Assembly: GCA_958295665.1 (NCBI GenBank)
Contig: OY282559.1
Span: forward strand, 250,352,764-250,416,763
Source of the DNA: Tipula vernalis
Taxonomy: Eukaryota; Arthropoda; Insecta; Diptera; Tipulidae
Direction of reading: 5' to 3'
DNA length: 64,000 nt
Below are positions 21,581 to 33,725 of the stretch, one piece after another. Position 1 is the first letter of the stretch; every line of letters starts with the position of its first letter. The notes under the pieces are model-generated. The model was not told the origin of the DNA and made no database searches. It worked only from the letters and a program-made list of their open reading frames with translations. The position numbers and the translations under genes were made by a program.

Positions 21581-24500
21581 AAATGCCGCTAGAAAAGCTT
21601 CGGATGACAAGTTGCTTATTACTTCTAAGTGAACGGCCTTAATTGCAAAACAGACGAACACCGCTAAATATCCTTTATAGCTTTTGTTACCTCGTCCTGG
21701 CGCGCATCGGATCTGATAAGGCCCAGCATAATCTACTCCTGTGTGAGTGAATGGTCTGGTTGGAGTTACTCTTGCTGTTGGAAGATCTCCCATCAGTTGG
21801 TTCATAGTCCGTGCTTGATGTTTGTAGCAAACTACACATTTATTGATAAAAGTTTTTACTGCTAATGGACCTTTTATTATCCAGTACTTCTGGCGAATGA
21901 ATGCAAGCGTGAGGGATTTGCTCCCGTGCAGCGTCATCTTGTGTGCGTAGTCTATCAGCAGCGTTGTGAAATGACCCTTATGAGGAATAATTATTGGATG
22001 TTGAATGTCGAAACTCACTCTGGCGTTAGACAGCCTTCCGCCCACTCGTAATAATCCGTCGATGCCGATTTTCGGATTAAGGGTAAGAAGTTTTGATTCG
22101 CTTTGTTTTCCATAGTGTTTGTCCAACGTTCCTAAACACGCCCCTTGTATTACCTTTAAGGCTAAACTCAAACTGTCGTTAAGTTCTTTGGTTGTCAGAA
22201 AGCTTGATGACGATTTAGCTGTTCTTTTCATAAACCTAAGAACATAAGCGATACTCCTTATTGCTTTTGTGAACGATGAACATCTTTCTATCAGCTTCAA
22301 TATGACGTTCTCACCTTCGATTGTAGTAGTGAATGCGCATACTTCGTCCATGGATTCCTCTGTAGTTTCTTCAATTTGTGGTTGTAAGGCATATTCGAAG
22401 GAGTCTCTGAGCCAGCTTGGTCCGTTCCACCAGAGAGAGTGATCTATTAAGCTGGTAGGGTTCAATCCTCTCGATGCACAATCAGCTGGATTTTGTTCGG
22501 ATTTTACGTAGCCCCATTGTAGCGGAGATAATACGGATTGGACTTCCACTATCCTGTTCGCTATGAATGTTTTAAATCTATTAGGTTTCCCTTTAATCCA
22601 TGCTAACGTTATCATTGAATCGGTCCATGCAAATGTTTTTATATCCGGTTCTTGTAATGCTTGTTTGGTTTTCTTGACTAATTTTGACAGTAATACAGCT
22701 GCACACAATTCCAATCTAGGGATGGTTAATTTGGATTTTAACGGTGCAACCTTTGTTTTCGCGGTGACTAAAACTACTTTGCCTTGGTTGTTTGCAATCT
22801 TGGATTTGTAGTAAACTACTGCTGCATATGCGTTTTCTGATGCATCGCAGAACCCGTGTAATTCGCCTGTGTTGTCTCTGTTGTGACTTAACCATCTTTG
22901 TAACTTTACTTTTTCTAACGTCTGCAATTGGGTAGCATAGCAAATCCATTTTGTTTCTAATTCAGTGGGCAGTTGTGCGTCCCAATCAATTCCTAATAGC
23001 CATAGTTGTTGCATAATTATTTTTGCTTTTACTATAACCGGTGCCAGCCACCCTATGGGGTCAAAAAGTTTGGAAGTTTCGGACAGCACTCTTCTCTTGG
23101 TTATAGGTGCTTCGATATTTAGTGGTTTGATTTTAAATTGGAAAATATCTTCTGTAGGATTCCATAAGATACCAAGGGTTTTAATAGTTTCCCCTATTTC
23201 GATTGGGTGGTTATTTTTATTTCGATACTCAGTATCTATGTTTTCTAGTATCTTCTGGTTGTTGCTACTCCATTTTCTCAGATTAAAGTTTCCTTGTCTC
23301 AAACATTTGTCTATTTGTTCTTGAATTGTGATAGTTTCTTTGATCGTGCTCGCTCCTGACAATATATCGTCTACATAAAAATCTTCAGTAGCTGCTCTTT
23401 TTGCTGCTGGGTATTGGTTGCCATCATCTTGAGCTAGTTGGTGTAGCACTCTTGTGGCTAGATATGTGGCCGAGGCTGTTCCGTACGTGACTGTTTTCAG
23501 CTTGTTTGTTGTGATTGCACCTTTGTCGTTTCTCCATAGTATCAACTGGTAGTTTTGATCGTGTGGACGGATTTTTATTTGTCTAAACATCTTTTCGATG
23601 TCAGCTTTAAACACGTACTTATGCTTTCTCCAACGTAGCAATATCTCTACGAGTGTTTGTTGTATTGTTGGGCCGGTGTGTAGTAGGTCATTTAATGATA
23701 TTCCATTTGATGTTTTTGCTGAATCGTCAAAGACTACTCTAAGCTTGGTTGTTGAGCTATCATCTTTGATTACGGCATGGTGTGGTAGAAAGTAGTTTCT
23801 ACCTGCATCATCACGTTGGTTTATTTCTTGCATATGATCCAATTGGATGTATTCATCAATGAAGCTTTTATATTCATTCTTCATCTGGATGTTCTTATTT
23901 AGTTGTTTTTCCACTTGAAGGAGGCGTGCTGTGGCTTTTTTTCTTGATTCAACTAATTTGAAATCGTCGCTCTTAAATGGTAATGCGACCGGGTATGCAC
24001 CATTTTCTAATCTTTTGTAGTTCTTTTGAAAGTGCTCTTCGCATTTTTGTTCATCATCGGTAAGTTCTCGTTCTACGTGGACTTCTTCAATCTCCCAAAA
24101 TCTTTTTAACTGACTTTCTAAGTCGATGTACGATATCATAGATTTTATGTGGTGATGTTGGACACTTGGGCTGATGAATTTTCCGAACACGATCCATCCT
24201 AATTCGGTTTTTTGCGCCATTGGTTGTTCAGGATTTCCTTTTATTATATCACCCAATACGATCTTTGGATAATAATCCGCTCCAAGCAAAATGTCTATGG
24301 AGCCCGGTGTGTTGTAATTTGGATCTGCATGCTCTAGGTTGTTTAGATGTTCCCAGCCTTCAGTTTGTATCCGTTGTTCTGGTAGCAGTGTCGTGAGTTT
24401 TTGAAATACTAAAGCATCTAAGTGTAATTCAAATTCCGATTCTCTGACCGGTTGGATTTTGAGGCTCACTATTTTCTTTACCTCCCCAATATTGTGACCA

Positions 24501-26287
24501 CCGACTCCAGCTATTTTGGCATATACTTTCTGCCCCTTAAGCTTCAATCTTTGAACTGCGTCCTCGGTAATGAAAGTTGCTTGTGACCCTGGGTCTATCA
24601 GGACTCTTAATGTAGTGTGGCTTCCATTATGATTGGCACATTTGACCATTGCTGTTGCTAACAACACGTGTTCTTTTTCATGATTTACGTTTGTTATTAG
24701 TTTAAAGTTTTTTACTTCAGACGTGCTCGTGGTTTGTACTTTGGGCTTTGCCGTATGCAAAATAGTATGATGTATCCCATTACAGCTCGAGCATCTTATC
24801 TCTTGGTCGCAATGGTACGTTTGATGTGTTGATGATAGGCATCTTCTACATAGATGGTGTAGTAGCACTATTTGGTTTTTATCTGTTGCTGACAGCTGCC
24901 TAAACCGTGTACATTGGTCTAATGTATGGTTCATCTGACAATAGATGCAAAGCTCGCGTAGGGTTGTAGTGGCAAACGTTTGTCTTACTGCTTGTGGTTT
25001 TGGTTGTTGCGATTGATTTTTAGGGCTACTCGATACTTCCAAGGACTTAAAGCGTTGTTCAAGAAACTTCAGAAATTCCTCGGTTTTCTGGAATTCCGCT
25101 GGGTTCTGGAGCGAACTTTCATATATTCGTCGTGTTTCATTGTCCAATTTCTTCGATAAGCTGATGATTAGAAATGAATTCCAGGATTCGACCTTTATTC
25201 CTAGACTTCTGATTGCGTGTATGCACTCGTTAGTTGTGTCGTGCAAATTCCTAATTGCGGATGATGATTCTGTACTAATTGATGGTTGGTTTAGTAACGT
25301 ATTTAGGTAAGCTGATATAATTAAGCGTTTGTTGTTGTATCTATTGTTTAACGTATGCCAGGCCATTTGATAATTGTCAGCAGTTGATTCCAAATGACAT
25401 ATTAGCTTAGCTGCTGCTCCATTAAGATGGGTTTTCAGATAGTTTATTTTATGTGTATCTGAGAGGGTTTGATTTTGATCTATCAGACGTTTGAATATTT
25501 CAGAGAAACTACTCCATTTCATGTAATCTCCATAAAATGTGGGTATTTCAATCGGTTTCAGCTTTATTTCTGATGTTATCCCACTGGTAGCTGGTGTTTC
25601 TTCTATCGCAGTGTTCATTTCAATTGCCATCTTTGTGTACTTCTCTCTTAACGCCTCATAATCCCCTCTTGTGAAGTATCCTAGCCTCTCATTGTCATCG
25701 TCTGAAGCCTCAACACAAAGCTCTTCATGTCTATCGATTATTTGATTCATAGCACGCTGCATGTACTGCATGGCGATTTGCATAGCTTGCTTGCCCTGTT
25801 TTTCTTCCAAAACATCTTTGGCCTTTGCTATTTCTGTGTACAATTCCCTCATTTTAAAATCCTGTCGTCGTAGCATTTGGTTGAGTGTACTGTTGCTGCT
25901 TTGATCTATCGGCGTTTTGATGTTTAGTTCTAAATGATTGTTAGACTCGTTCGTCTCTGGCGGTATGAATTCCTGGCTGTACGATTGCGTCGGTGTTAGC
26001 GGTCGCGGATTGTTTAACAGCTCGCGCATTTCATCTATGAGTTTTTTATATGTTGATGCCACCGTAGCTCTTAGGTTGGTGTATGGATGGCTTTTATCGA
26101 TTGGTGGATCACTGTCGTAGATTTGTTCGTCTGTTTTTACGAACTCTGTGTATAGAGCTTTCCATTGTTCCATCTTCGTTTCCAGATACTTCTTAGTCTT
26201 GCGAGCTGGTCCATCCTTTTTGTAATTGCTCTCGAATTGAGCTATTTTCCCCCTAATTATGTCTTGTTGACCAAGTAGGTCATCCAT
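21563..26287 (-). CDS. BEL/Pao gag-pol polyprotein, integrase truncated
   Basis: A single open frame of 1,574 codons from ATG 26287 (MDDLLGQQDIIRGKIAQFE). A DUF1759-like gag domain lies at about residues 235-420. Cys/His knuckles CIYCQMNHTLDQC and CSSCNGIHH lie near 445-505. The aspartic protease (DUF1758 type) has LIDPGSQATF near 565. RT has the catalytic box FYVDDILSG near 970, and a Pao-type (Peptidase_A17-like) and RNase H region follows. The integrase zinc finger starts near residue 1450 (histidines in HKMTLHGSK, then CVVCYKH). The first catalytic Asp of integrase is in HTGVDYAGP near 1519. The rest of the core is missing; the last ten residues come from foreign sequence. The lack of any internal stop suggests a fairly young copy. 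Confidence 0.9.
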   Translation of the reverse strand: MDDLLGQQDIIRGKIAQFESNYKKDGPARKTKKYLETKMEQWKALYTEFVKTDEQIYDSDPPIDKSHPYTNLRATVASTYKKLIDEMRELLNNPRPLTPTQSYSQEFIPPETNESNNHLELNIKTPIDQSSNSTLNQMLRRQDFKMRELYTEIAKAKDVLEEKQGKQAMQIAMQYMQRAMNQIIDRHEELCVEASDDDNERLGYFTRGDYEALREKYTKMAIEMNTAIEETPATSGITSEIKLKPIEIPTFYGDYMKWSSFSEIFKRLIDQNQTLSDTHKINYLKTHLNGAAAKLICHLESTADNYQMAWHTLNNRYNNKRLIISAYLNTLLNQPSISTESSSAIRNLHDTTNECIHAIRSLGIKVESWNSFLIISLSKKLDNETRRIYESSLQNPAEFQKTEEFLKFLEQRFKSLEVSSSPKNQSQQPKPQAVRQTFATTTLRELCIYCQMNHTLDQCTRFRQLSATDKNQIVLLHHLCRRCLSSTHQTYHCDQEIRCSSCNGIHHTILHTAKPKVQTTSTSEVKNFKLITNVNHEKEHVLLATAMVKCANHNGSHTTLRVLIDPGSQATFITEDAVQRLKLKGQKVYAKIAGVGGHNIGEVKKIVSLKIQPVRESEFELHLDALVFQKLTTLLPEQRIQTEGWEHLNNLEHADPNYNTPGSIDILLGADYYPKIVLGDIIKGNPEQPMAQKTELGWIVFGKFISPSVQHHHIKSMISYIDLESQLKRFWEIEEVHVERELTDDEQKCEEHFQKNYKRLENGAYPVALPFKSDDFKLVESRKKATARLLQVEKQLNKNIQMKNEYKSFIDEYIQLDHMQEINQRDDAGRNYFLPHHAVIKDDSSTTKLRVVFDDSAKTSNGISLNDLLHTGPTIQQTLVEILLRWRKHKYVFKADIEKMFRQIKIRPHDQNYQLILWRNDKGAITTNKLKTVTYGTASATYLATRVLHQLAQDDGNQYPAAKRAATEDFYVDDILSGASTIKETITIQEQIDKCLRQGNFNLRKWSSNNQKILENIDTEYRNKNNHPIEIGETIKTLGILWNPTEDIFQFKIKPLNIEAPITKRRVLSETSKLFDPIGWLAPVIVKAKIIMQQLWLLGIDWDAQLPTELETKWICYATQLQTLEKVKLQRWLSHNRDNTGELHGFCDASENAYAAVVYYKSKIANNQGKVVLVTAKTKVAPLKSKLTIPRLELCAAVLLSKLVKKTKQALQEPDIKTFAWTDSMITLAWIKGKPNRFKTFIANRIVEVQSVLSPLQWGYVKSEQNPADCASRGLNPTSLIDHSLWWNGPSWLRDSFEYALQPQIEETTEESMDEVCAFTTTIEGENVILKLIERCSSFTKAIRSIAYVLRFMKRTAKSSSSFLTTKELNDSLSLALKVIQGACLGTLDKHYGKQSESKLLTLNPKIGIDGLLRVGGRLSNARVSFDIQHPIIIPHKGHFTTLLIDYAHKMTLHGSKSLTLAFIRQKYWIIKGPLAVKTFINKCVVCYKHQARTMNQLMGDLPTARVTPTRPFTHTGVDYAGPYQIRCAPGRGNKSYKGYLAVFVCFAIKAVHLEVISNLSSEAFLAAFIYLIF

Positions 26288-26743
26288 TACGGCCGGTTGT
26301 TTTGTGACTGATGAACTGGGTTTCCCTGGTTGTTATTTCACTTTAATTTCGATGGATTAATTAGTTCTGCTGGATTCGAAGTGTATTTTATTAACTTATT
26401 GGCCGGTTGGTGTTTGGCTTTTTAGTTTATTAGTTCTTTATCGCTGGTTGTTTTTTGTTTCGAAGGACCAATGTTTATTTAGAAACTAGTGCGCCTACCG
26501 TGGGTCGGAGCTAGTCCACTAATTCTAAATAAATAGTTTAATTGAATGAGAAGCGATATGTTTACTGATTTTATAACCTCTGTCTTTATTATTAAAAATT
26601 TCCAGTTTATATATTATAATTTACTTCACTAAACGGAAGTATCAGATTTAACGTTATATAGGTTTAAGTTATATGGTTAATTACAAAATATAAGTATGTG
26701 CTGTATCGGCACATTTATATGTTTGTGTTTTACTCAACAAACA
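21583..26743 (-). mobile_element. BEL/Pao retrotransposon, 3'-truncated
   Basis: A minus-strand provirus with its 5' LTR at 26472-26743 and an open gag-pol frame that stops inside integrase. No 3' LTR is found; the left end abuts the MADF relic at about 21583. The truncation looks like a deletion or a broken insertion junction. Confidence 0.85.
26472..26743 (-). repeat. BEL/Pao 5' LTR
   Basis: On the minus strand it starts TGTTTGTTGAGTAAAACAC and ends CTAAATAAACA, followed by TGGTCCTTCGAAAC as the probable primer-binding site. The 272-bp length is typical for the family. The boundaries are inferred from the TG...CA ends, since no second LTR is present. Confidence 0.6.
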
Positions 26744-26931
26744 AAATTTAAGTAATATATATATATATTTCAGCTTTTTGTCGCAATCGTTTCCTGTTAC
26801 CAGCTGAATTGGTAACAGTTTTTCTTGTTCTTGTTTGAGGATTGGGATATATACATATTATAATGCGGAACATAAAAAAACATGAAAATGTTGTTATGTT
26901 TTGTCGGTTTATTTGTTTATGTACATGTATA

Positions 26932-27360
26932 CAGGGTGTCTCATTGGGACGAGTCCAAACGATTAGGGCGTATAGCTGGATCAATAACATGAAAAAAAAA
27001 AGTCCACTACGCATATGCCCGGAAATGAACCGTCACCCACGTAAATGCCAATAACTCTTCTAAGAATTAAGATAACTCAATTGTTTTTCTATAATTTTAA
27101 AGGCACAGAGTGCTTCTTTCTTCTCTGGAAGTAGAAATATCATGCATCGTATTTTCCATTAAGAAAACATTGGTGGAATTAAACAAATTGTGCGAGAAAT
27201 AACAAAAAAATTCATTAAACTCATTTTTTCTCGAAAAACTCACTTAATAATTTTTGTGTTTTATTTCAAGTTTAAATTTAATAGACGATTTAATACAAAA
27301 GTGCTTTATCGTTTTTTATCTAATCATGTATAGTTTTTGAGACATTAATGTTTCAGTATA
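26932..27360 (+). repeat. left long TIR of the mariner-like element
   Basis: It pairs with 33335-33725 plus 35577-35653 on the opposite strand, including GGCACAGAGTGCTTCTTTC and TCTAATCATGTATAGTTTTT. The match is imperfect, with many small differences. Confidence 0.85.
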
Positions 27361-27572
27361 GAAAAAAAATTATTAAAAAAATCAGTTGTTAGAAGTAAAA
27401 AATTTATTATGAAAAACCAAAGCAATCGTTTTAAACAAAAACATCAATTTAGTATGCAGATCCATATGTTGCATTTGATAAATTTTTTTAATCGTTAGTA
27501 AACGTATAGCTAAAATCGTTGTTAATCTTTTGAAAATAATTTTTTAGTGCGTTTGTAATCAGAAATAATAAA

Positions 27573-28337
27573 ATGCCACGCTACACATTCGAAGAACTGG
27601 AGCTGCAGAAAGTGAATACGCAAACCGTTATCCAGGTAGGCCGATGCCAGATCATAGAATATTTGAAACAGTTCACAGACGATTACGAGAACGAGGAACA
27701 TTGGTCCCCTATGAATACGAAAATGTTAGCCGAATTCAATACAAAGTCAATACCGAAGAATAAGTTTTGAATTCAGTACAAAGAGATCCCACCATTAGCA
27801 CGAGACGTCTTTCTCGATACAACTTGGTGTTAGCAAAAATAAAGTCTGGGGGGTACTTCGAAGAAACTATCTACACCCATTCCACTACACTCCAGTGCAA
27901 GAATTATTACCAGTCGATTTACCAAACAGAACAAATTTCTGCCGTTTATTGTTAAACAACGAGGAACATAATCCTTCATATTTGTCATCCATTTTATGGA
28001 CAGACGAATCGACATTTACGAGGGATGGAATAACAAATTTCCACAATCTTCATGAGTGGCAACCAGAAAACCCACACGTTAAGCGAGAATCATCATTTCA
28101 AAGACGTTTTAGTGTTAATGTATGGTATGGTATAATTGGAAATAATTGTATTCGGCCAATTTTACTACCTGAAAGATTGAACTCACAAAACTATTTTGAA
28201 TTTTTGAATTAAACAGCTCCCACTGTGCTAGATTCAATTCCACTCATGATGAGAAATACTTTCTTGTATCAACAAGATGGAGCTCCTGCACACCATCGAA
28301 GACAAGTTCGAAATTGGTTTGATATAAATTATCCAGG
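27573..28337 (+). pseudogene. mariner-like transposase, N-terminal part
   Basis: Starts MPRYTFEELELQKVNTQTV at 27573. DNA-binding helices follow in shifted frames. Then the first catalytic region ILWTDESTF near 27990, VNVWYGIIGNNCIRP near 28110 and the second region YQQDGAPAHHRRQVRNWF near 28270-28320. At least three stops or shifts occur (27768, about 27830, 28210). The gene is cut at 28337 by the gypsy LTR, with CCAGG duplicated, and resumes at 33029. Confidence 0.8.
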
Positions 28338-28542
28338 TGTAGTGTACGACATACTTTACATTTGATAAAATAATATTGTAGTGTAGACACACCTAAAATT
28401 ATATAAGTATGGGATTACACGATAGCTACTTGATGTATTCATTTCGATGAAGATTAAAATAAAGATTGAAATAAATATAACGCGTGTGTATTAATTATGG
28501 AATATTAATAAACATTAACATCGCGAACACAACGAAATTTTT
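28338..28542 (+). repeat. Ty3/gypsy 5' LTR
   Basis: Starts TGTAGTGTACGACATAC and matches 32819-33023 until ACACAACGA. The last bases differ (AATTTTTA against CATTACA in the 3' copy), so the exact 3' edge and primer site are uncertain. Confidence 0.85.
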
Positions 28543-28754
28543 AATCGGAAAAAAGTGAGGTTAGAAAAAACATAAAACGTGGAAAAAAAAATTTTGGTTG
28601 CTAAAAAAAAATCGAGAAAAAAAACACATGAACAATTTCATCGGACAGTGAAAATAACAAAAATAACAATCAATTCGAGGAGAAATACAAAATACAAGTG
28701 TGTATTTATAAACAACAAATTAAAAGAACAACAATTATCGATTGATTAAACAGG

Positions 28755-31700
28755 ATGCAAAGTGGATTGCAAATTTTCGATTTTAAGAAAGATTTTTCTA
28801 ATGTGAGAACGAATCACAGATCCAGAACAAAAATATTTCAAACTACTATTCTATGCTGGGATAGATATTTTGGATATTTATAACAATTTACCTGAGTTGA
28901 GTGTAGAGGATGCAACAAAAACAACAATCGATGAAAAAGGAGAACCGAAAACAATTAAACTCGATAGCTATGAGATGGCGGAAAAGAAATTGGAGTTGCA
29001 TTTCAAGTTAAAAACAAATGTAGAGTTCGAAATTTTCAATTTTAGAAATGCAAAACAAAACAAGGGAGAAACAATCAACGCGTTTTATTCGAGATTACTA
29101 AAATTAAGCGAAACATGTGATTTTAGTGATCGAGAAAATGAAATAAAATATCAGATAATAGCAACAACAACGTCTAGTAGAGTACGTGACTTTGCATTCC
29201 AAAAAAAGCCAAACTTACAACAACTTCTTGAAGAAGCAAGAATTTTCGAAGTTGCTGAACAACAAGGACCAGCAATGCAACATCAGATAAAAGAGGTGAG
29301 TGGTGATTATGAAATGATAAATTACACTAAAACGAGCAAGAACAACAACCGTCACAACAAAAACAATGACAAACAACAGCATAAACAACAGCAACAACAC
29401 CAACAACAGCGTAGTTATAATCACAAAGAGAAGCAACAATCATCAATTGGAAACAGACAGTGCAATTTTTATGGTTTTAAATGGCATAAAACCGGGTTGA
29501 AAGATTGTCCGGCACGAAACAAAAAGTGCGACAAGTGTAATCGGTTAAATCATTTTTGGAGAATGTGTATGGGTTCAGAACAAAATAGCCAACAACAAGC
29601 AAACCATATTGAGGATAAACAAATGGAATCACAAGGCAACGAATCAGGCTCAACATTCAATATTAAAAACAACGGTAAAACATTGCCTGAGGTAACAATT
29701 CAGTTGAATGGATTGCCTTTTACTTTTACAATTGATTCGGGTTCAACAACAACATTAATTAGCTGTGACGAATATAACAAATTTAAAATTAAACCTATTT
29801 TAGAAGAAACAAAAGTCAATATTCAAACATATTCGCGAGAAACAATTCCGATTGTTGGAAAATTTAAAGGTCGACTTCAGCACAATGGTTTAACGATTTT
29901 TGATGACGTTTTTGTTGTCAAGGGTGATAACAGGTCATTGTTGAGTTTCCAAGCATCAATGGAACTGAAAGTATTGCAAATAACATGTGCGATTACAACA
30001 GTTGATGAAACTAAGGAACGGATTAAAGCTCAATATCCTGAAATTTTTGGTAAAATAGGAAAATTAAAGAATCGAGAAGTGCATCTACACATTGACGAAA
30101 ACGTACCGCCAGTAGCACAATCACTCAGAAGAATTCCATTTCAATTGCGAGCAAAACTAGAAGATGAGCTCAGACGACTAATACAGTCTGACATAATTGA
30201 AAAAGTTGATGAACCTGCACCATGGATCTCACCAGTGGTAATAGTACCGAAAGCAAATAATCCTGACGCAATTAGAATATGTGTTGACATGAGAGCAGCA
30301 AACAAAGCAATAAAACGAGTCCGTCATGTCACACCAACATTACATGACATTTTGATAATGTTAAACGGAGCAACAGTATTCAGCAAAATTGATTTAAATG
30401 ATGGATATCATCAGCTGGTTTTGGATAAGCCATCAAGAATTATAACAACATTCTCTACGCATTGTGGCATATACCGATACAAACGTTTAAATTTTGGTAT
30501 TAACACGGCATCTGAAGTATTTCAAAACGAAATTAGACAAATTCTAAGTAGCATTCCGGATGTGATCAACGTCAGTGATGACATTTTGTTATTTGGAAAA
30601 ACCCAGGAACAGCATGATATAACGTTGCATAAGGTATTGCAGCGATTAAGAGAAAACAATATAACTGTCAACGATAAGAAATGTCTCTTTAATCAAAAGG
30701 AAATAAAATTCTTCGGATTTATTTTCACGGAAACCGGGTTTAAACCAGATCCAGCAAAGGTGGCATCTTTTAAAAATATGACAACACCAACAAACGCATC
30801 GGAGGTAAGAAGTATTCTAGGAATTTAATTTCGTTTTACTTTTCTTACCAAACTTAGCAAAACATACCGAGAATTTAAGAAAACTCATTCATAAAAATGT
30901 AGAATTTGTATGGACCGAGAAACATAACAATGAATTTGATAAGCAGAAAGTTTATCATACGAGTATTTCAATTTGAACAATGAAACACATGTGCATGCTG
31001 ATGCTGGTCCAAAAGGAATATCAGCTATTCTTTCACAAATAGAGAATAATGAACGGAAAATAATTGTGTATTCAAGCAGAACGTTAACACCAACAGAACA
31101 ACGATATAGCCAAATAGAAAAGGAAATGTTAGCTGCAACATGGGCTGTTGAATATTTTCATGTATATTTGTTTGGTTCTAAGTTTAGATTATACACAGAT
31201 CACAAAGCATTAATCAGCATTATAAAGAATCCTTTATCAACCAACCAACAGCGCGAATCGAAAGATTTGTAGGTACTTCGCATACAACAGTACAATTTTG
31301 AAGTTTTTCATCAAAATGGTTCAACAAATCCTGCAGATTATTTCTCAAGACATCTAGTGGAGGAAACGATTAATCAAACGCAAGTGCAATATCAATAGAA
31401 ACAATTAAAAGTGAAACAGAAATGGATGATTTTATACATAGTGTGCGTGAGGCGATAAAATTCAACAATTGGTCAAAACTAAAACAATATAAAACAATTA
31501 GCAGTCAGTTCTCAATAGTTCAGAATTGTGTTTTAAAATCAAGTTGCATCGTGATACCTCAAAAGTTAGTTAACAGAACAATTGAACTGGCACATCAAGG
31601 ACATTTGGGTATGGTAAAAACAAAACAGTTATTGCGTACTAAAGTATGGTTTCCTAACATGGATAAAATTGTCGAACAATATATAAAGCAGTGTCACATA

Positions 31701-32786
31701 TGTCAAGTGACCATTGATCAACATACTCGAGCTCCGATCCAAATCACCGAATTGACATCAAATCCATTTGAAAAGCTTTCACTGGATTTTGCGGGTCCTT
31801 TAACAAATGGGAAATATTTACTTATCATAGTAGATGATTATTCACGTTATCCATTTGTAGAAATAATTAATTCAACAAGCATGGCAAATGTCAAACCGAT
31901 TCTATTAAAGCTATTTTCAATGTTTGGAATTCCAAATATCATTCAAACAGACAATGGTCCTCCTTTTAATGAGCATGAATTTGGAAAATTTGCAGAACAA
32001 TGTAATTTTATGCATAGAAAAACAACACCGTATTGGCCGGAAGCTAATGAACAAGCTGAACGTTGTGTGAAAACTATAAAAAAGTCGTTGATATCATCAT
32101 ACTTAGAAGAAAGTGATTGTCTATTGCAGCTGAACATCTTCTTAATGAACTATAGATCAACGCCACATGTTTCAACGAATTTTTCGCCATATGAACTTTT
32201 GTTTCGTCGTAGGATGAACAATTTTTTACCATCACTTCAAATCAAGAAAGAGAGTAATGATGGGTTAACCTCGAAACAAAAGTTTGAGTTAAACAAGAAG
32301 CAGAAAAACAAGCAATATGCGGATAAGCATCGACATACAAGAGAAGTAATTTTCAAAGTGGGTGAAGAGGTGTTATGCAAACAAGGTCGTGTAAATAAAT
32401 TAACACCACCTTTTGATCCACAACCGTATATTATAACCGATATCAAAGGAACACAAATTACGGCACATCGTGGTGATAAACGTATTGTTCGAAATGCGTC
32501 ATTTTTCAAAAGATATCATCGAGGAGAGAAAAAACAGAGTCAACAAACTGATACGGATGGATGTAAGAAGTTATACAAATATTACATCAATTTAGATGCA
32601 ATACAACACAAGGTTTCGGGACAACAACAAACAACCAGAAATGCAACTGAAGCTGAAACACCAAACATTTTATTTGATGAGCAGTCTGATAGGCAAGATA
32701 CATCACAAGCTTTTATTCCAGAAAGACCTATTAGAACAACAAGAGGAGAACTTCCTACTAAATTTAAAAATTTTAAAATGATTTAA
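28755..32786 (+). pseudogene. Ty3/gypsy gag-pol, frameshifted
   Basis: Gag probably starts at ATG 28755 (MQSGLQIFDF) and shifts frame near 28810 into a 652-codon frame. Landmarks: gag core, a Gln/His/Asn-rich stretch near 29340-29450, degenerate CCHC knuckles (CNFYGFKWHKTGLKDC, CDKCNRLNHFWRMC) near 29460-29570, protease FTIDSGSTTTLIS near 29730, RT with FSKIDLNDGYHQ and an altered YxDD box VSDDILLFG near 30570. A frame break at about 30828 leads to RNase H (HADAGPKG, YTDHKALI), and a TAG at about 31270 interrupts it. Integrase occupies 31422-32786: H-H-C-C finger, LDFAGPL, QTDNGPPF and EANEQAERCVKT carrying the D,D,E residues. The set resembles K02A2.6-type/mag-like Ty3 elements; the clade is inference. 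Confidence 0.85.
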
Positions 32787-32818
32787 ATAATATTATTTTA
32801 TTTGAAGTAAGGGGAGAA

Positions 32819-33023
32819 TGTAGTGTACGACATACTTTACATTTGATAAAATAATATTGTAGTGTAGACACACCTAAAATTATATAAGTATGGGATTACA
32901 CGATAGCTACTTGATGTATTCATTTCGATGAAGATTAAAATAAAGATGGAAATAAATATAACGCGTGTGTATTAATTATGCAATATTAATAAACATTAAC
33001 ATCGCGAACACAACGACATTACA
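32819..33023 (+). repeat. Ty3/gypsy 3' LTR
   Basis: Starts TGTAGTGTACGAC after the purine tract and ends CATTACA, followed by the duplicated CCAGG. The TGTAGTG/CATTACA ends are near-inverse, as usual for LTRs. Confidence 0.9.
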
Positions 33024-33028
33024 CCAGG

Positions 33029-33260
33029 GTGATGGATTGGTCGCAGCGACCTATAGCTTAGCCGGCTAGATCTCCAGATTTAACACCATTAGACTTTTAT
33101 GTATGGGGATATTTGAAAGGAGAAGTCTACAAAACAAACATTCAGACTAGGGAGCAGTTGGTTGATCGAATCAATAATGGCGGCAATAAAAGAAAATTTA
33201 GGAAATTTCAACATGGCTGCTGTCATTAAAAGATGACTGCAACTATGCTCGTTACAAAAT
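33029..33260 (+). pseudogene. mariner-like transposase, C-terminal part
   Basis: Resumes the interrupted gene: a region with ARSPDLTPLDFYVWGYLKGE supplies the third catalytic Asp, and TREQLVDRINN and NFNMAAVIKR follow in shifted frames. A TAG replaces the Trp expected before PARSPD near 33062, and a shift follows near 33180. It runs into the right TIR. Confidence 0.8.
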
Positions 33261-33725
33261 GGAAATCATTTTGAAAATTGTTTGTGAAGTTGAAAATTTA
33301 GAAATTCATACAATAAATTATTAAGTACTTCATTGAAATGTTAATATCTCAAAAACTATACATGATTAGATAAAAAACGATAAAGCAATTTTGTATTAAA
33401 TCGTCTATTAAATTTAAATTTGAAATAAAAAACAAAAATTATCAAGTGAGTTTTTCGAGAAAAAATGATTTTAATGAATTTTTTTATTATTTCTCGCACA
33501 ATTTTTTTAATTCCACCAATGTTTTCTTTATGGAAAATACGATGCATGGTATTCCTACTTCCAGAAAAGAAAGAAGCACTCTGTGCCTATAAAATTATAG
33601 AAAAATAATTGAGTTATCTTAATTTTTAGAAGAGTTATTGGCATTTACATCATTCAAGGTAGTGTGCCATCCTTAAAATTTTTAAATGCAATTGAAGTGG
33701 GTAACGGCTCATTTCCGGCCATATG

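Larger units (their letters stand above)
28338..33023 (+). mobile_element. Ty3/gypsy provirus in the mariner transposase gene
   Basis: Two LTRs of about 205 bp, a 5-bp duplication CCAGG (28333-28337 and 33024-33028), a purine tract GGGGAGAA before the 3' LTR, and gag-pol in between. The LTRs differ at only two substitutions over the first 198 bp (GATTG/GATGG, ATGGA/ATGCA), plus a divergent last 7 bp in the 5' copy. The insertion is young, yet pol already carries shifts. Confidence 0.9.

Noticed and set aside
26748..27054. Short frames on both strands near 26.9 kb
   Set aside because: They lie across the BEL LTR edge and the mariner TIR and have no protein resemblance.
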